Positions 62,088-64,000 of a DNA stretch of 64,000 nt are shown in pieces. Source of the DNA: 0-14-3-00-62-12 sp034440555. Lineage in GTDB: Bacteria; Pseudomonadota; Gammaproteobacteria; Xanthomonadales; Ahniellaceae. Location: NCBI GenBank assembly GCA_034440555.1, contig JAWXCG010000119.1, positions 49,954-113,953 of the forward strand, written 5' to 3'. Position 1 is the first letter of the stretch, and every line of letters begins with the position of its first letter. A model generated the notes under the pieces. That model saw nothing but the letters and a program-made list of their open reading frames with translations, had not been told where the DNA came from and searched no databases. The position numbers and the translations under genes are program-made.

Positions 62088-62812
62088 TCCGTATTCCTGC
62101 AATTGATTTGCGCGAGGGACGCGTGGTGCGATTGCGCCAGGGCGACTTCGCGGCTGAAACTCGCTACGACGTCAACCCGCTGGCGTTGGCAAAGCGTTAC
62201 GCGCGCGAAGGCGCCACGCATTTGCATGTGGTGGATCTGGACGCGGCGCGTGATGGCAGTGCCACACAGCGCGATTTGATTGCCGAGATTTGTGCTGAAA
62301 GTGGACTCATTGTGCAAGCCGGCGGCGGAATTCGCACACGTGTGCACATTGAGGCGGTCCTGGCGGCTGGCGTTTCGCGCGTGGTGGTCGGAAGTGTCGC
62401 AGTGCGTGAGCCGGAGCGCTTGATCGAATGGGCACGCGAGTTTGGTAGCGATCGGCTGCTGGTGGCGCTGGATACGAGGCAGGATGCCGATGGCGTGTTT
62501 CGGCTGCCGGTGTCGGGCTGGACCGAAGCTACCGCGGTAACTTTGCATGAGCGCGTCGGGCAGTTTTTCGATGCCGGTATCGTTGAGTTTCTGTGCACCG
62601 ATATCGAGCGCGACGGCATGCTGCAGGGCCCCAACATTGAATTGTATTCCGAGTTGCGCGAGCGCTATCCCACCGTGCGCATTCAGGCTTCTGGCGGGCT
62701 CTCCAGTCTGGACGACCTGCGTGCGCTCAAGGCCACTGGATGCGCGGCGGTAGTGATGGGACGCGCGCTACTGGAAGGCCGCTTTACCCTGGTCGAAGCG
62801 CTGTCATGCTGA
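62084..62812 (+). CDS. hisA: ProFAR isomerase
   Basis: A 242-residue TIM-barrel isomerase (ProFAR to PRFAR). Catalytic Asp residues in IPAIDLREGRVVRL and VALDTRQDADG; phosphate loops AGGGIRT and ASGGLSSLDDL. ATG 62084 is inside the hisH stop; the longer upstream frame overlaps hisH and is not used. Its end overlaps hisF by seven bases. Confidence 0.97.
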   Translation: MIRIPAIDLREGRVVRLRQGDFAAETRYDVNPLALAKRYAREGATHLHVVDLDAARDGSATQRDLIAEICAESGLIVQAGGGIRTRVHIEAVLAAGVSRVVVGSVAVREPERLIEWAREFGSDRLLVALDTRQDADGVFRLPVSGWTEATAVTLHERVGQFFDAGIVEFLCTDIERDGMLQGPNIELYSELRERYPTVRIQASGGLSSLDDLRALKATGCAAVVMGRALLEGRFTLVEALSC

Positions 62813-63573
62813 CCCGCCGCATCATTCCTTGCCTGGATGTTCGAGACGGCCAAGTAGTCAAGGGTGTGCGTTTTCGCGACCACATCGTGATCGGGGGCAT
62901 TGAAGAATTAGCGCAACGCTACTGTGATGAAGGTGCCGACGAGCTGGTGTTTTACGATATCAGTGCGAGCCCCGAGGGTCGTGTTGCCGATGCCCTATGG
63001 GTGCGGCGCGTGGCGAACTCTTTGGATATTCCTTTTTGCGTTGCCGGTGGTATTCGCAGCGTCGCCGACGCACGGCGAATCCTGCACAGTGGGGCAGACA
63101 AGATTTCGGTTAATTCGCCCGCGCTGGAACGGCCGGAACTGATCGACGAGTTAGCTGATGCCTTTGGCGTGCAATGCGTGGTGGTGGGCGTGGACAGCCA
63201 ATGCATCGACGGCGAGTGGCGCGTGCATCAGTACACCGGAGATCCTGAACGCTCGCGCGGGTTGGCACGAACGACGCGGCAATGGGTGGGCGAGGCGGTC
63301 CGGCGCGGCGCTGGTGAAATCGTGCTCAATTGCATGAGCTTCGATGGCGTGCGCAGCGGCTACGATATCGAACAGCTGCGTGCGATTCGCCCGCACTGTT
63401 CGGTACCGCTGATTGCCTCCGGTGGAGCTGGCGAACCGCAGCACTTTCTCGACGTGTTCAATCAGGCGGATGTCGACGGCGCTTTGGCGGCGACGGTGTT
63501 TCACAACGGCAGCATCCGGATTCCGGATCTGAAGGCCTATCTCATCGAACGCGGGGTGGCGATACGACCATGA
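62806..63573 (+). CDS. hisF: Imidazole glycerol phosphate synthase cyclase subunit
   Basis: A 255-residue TIM barrel that joins PRFAR with ammonia from HisH to give IGP and AICAR. Catalytic Asp in PCLDVRDGQVVKGVRF and in VVGVDSQ; DELVFYDISASPEGR and ASGGAGEPQHFLDVF are conserved. ATG 62806 follows the hisA overlap; hisI overlaps its stop as ATGA. Confidence 0.97.
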   Translation: MLTRRIIPCLDVRDGQVVKGVRFRDHIVIGGIEELAQRYCDEGADELVFYDISASPEGRVADALWVRRVANSLDIPFCVAGGIRSVADARRILHSGADKISVNSPALERPELIDELADAFGVQCVVVGVDSQCIDGEWRVHQYTGDPERSRGLARTTRQWVGEAVRRGAGEIVLNCMSFDGVRSGYDIEQLRAIRPHCSVPLIASGGAGEPQHFLDVFNQADVDGALAATVFHNGSIRIPDLKAYLIERGVAIRP

Positions 63574-64000
63574 ATGAGCAAGCGCGGCGCACACTCGACC
63601 CGGCGACGGTTGACTGGGAAAAAGGCCAGGGATTGCTGCCTGCCATTGTGCAGGATGCGCGCAGTGGGCACGTATTGATGCTGGGGTACATGAATCGTGA
63701 GGCACTGGAGCAAACGCTGGCAACACGACGCGTAACCTTTTTCAGCCGCAGTCGTGCGACGCTGTGGACCAAGGGGGAGACCTCTGGTCACTGGCTCGAT
63801 CTGGTCGAGGTCGTGATGGACTGCGATGCAGACACCCTGTTGTTGCTGGCGCATCCCAACGGAGCCATCTGTCATCGCGGTACGCAAACCTGCTTCGATC
63901 CACTGTCGCCCGAACCCGGAACGCCTGAATCCGAATCTGTTGAATCTGGTGCGCAGCCACAGTTCAGTGAGCTGGCAACACTCGATGCCACCATCGCGCA
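63570..64000 (+). CDS. hisI: Phosphoribosyl-AMP cyclohydrolase/phosphoribosyl-ATP pyrophosphatase, 5' part
   Basis: The first ~143 codons of a HisI or HisIE protein, cut by the right edge. ATG 63570 overlaps hisF. The cyclohydrolase zinc sites are visible: CDADTLLLL and GAICHRGTQTCF, with FFSRSRATLWTKGETSGHWL before them. After about residue 120 a Ser/Glu/Pro-rich linker begins (LSPEPGTPESESVESGAQP) and then FSELATLDATIA, which looks like the start of the HisE pyrophosphatase domain, so a HisIE fusion is likely. Confidence 0.93.
   Translation, partial: MNEQARRTLDPATVDWEKGQGLLPAIVQDARSGHVLMLGYMNREALEQTLATRRVTFFSRSRATLWTKGETSGHWLDLVEVVMDCDADTLLLLAHPNGAICHRGTQTCFDPLSPEPGTPESESVESGAQPQFSELATLDATIA

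Noticed and set aside
1..64000. CRISPR array, prophage, integron or toxin-antitoxin locus
   Set aside because: Scanned for direct repeat-spacer arrays, integrase or capsid genes, and small paired genes; none seen. The only short tandem repeat is the 17-bp triplet before serC.

Overview
The window is one continuous stretch of GC-rich chromosome (about 60% G+C by eye) from a gammaproteobacterium, most likely of the order Lysobacterales (Xanthomonadales). This rests on gene order and protein form: a TrpR-like regulator heading a complete hisGDCBHAFI operon, a bifunctional HisB whose phosphatase half lacks the usual zinc cysteines, a pilJ-pilK-chpA-chpB-chpC twitching/chemosensory cluster, the serC-pheA-hisC-aroA-cmk-rpsA-ihfB supercluster, a phasin/patatin/FFLEELY/PHA-system cluster, and an exported beta-helix protein ending in FASGFE. 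Nearly all of it is core chromosome. I see no prophage, integron, CRISPR array, rRNA or tRNA, and no intact insertion sequence.

Layout. 1-10331: Pil-Chp system controlling type IV pili. 10483-13656: methionine/glutamine-type aminotransferase, omega-amidase, and an opposing alpha/beta hydrolase. 13731-17525: eno-ftsB-ispD-ispF-truD. 17526-21199: a polyhydroxyalkanoate-granule cluster carrying two copies of a small non-coding inverted-repeat element, and a minus-strand terminator with a pyrimidine-rich loop. 21283-26819: a four-gene module (periplasmic cupredoxin; transmembrane sensor with HAMP, degenerate cyclase-like domain and Hanks kinase; outer-membrane barrel; double-FHA membrane-anchored protein). 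This is the least ordinary part of the window and the best candidate for an undescribed signalling system. 27394-36289: serC (preceded by three tandem six-codon mini-ORFs), serA, pheA, hisC2, aroA, cmk, rpsA, ihfB. 36330-40785: lapA-lapB and two polysaccharide genes (WbpL- and WbpM-like) at the locus that holds the O-antigen cluster in Pseudomonas aeruginosa. 40971-45629: rne and rluC, diverging from a 582-bp gap that holds a 159-bp near-perfect palindromic element. 45712-51337 (minus strand): beta-helix protein, TraB-family protein, agmatine deiminase and N-carbamoylputrescine amidase, small exported protein, rpmJ. 51540-54820: hisS overlapping an unusually long histidine/aromatic ammonia-lyase-family gene. 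54843-56666: 7TM diguanylate cyclase. 56783-64000: hisR-hisGDCBHAF and the start of hisIE, running off the right edge.

How the genes work together. PilJ senses, PilK and ChpB methylate and demethylate it, ChpC couples, and ChpA phosphorylates the pilus response regulators. The serine/aromatic block takes 3-phosphoglycerate to serine and chorismate precursors to EPSP and phenylpyruvate, and shares a neighbourhood with translation genes. The his operon is tightly packed, with each gene overlapping the next by 1-8 bases. In the PHA cluster the granule proteins sit on both strands around two repeat copies that lie directly at gene 3' ends.
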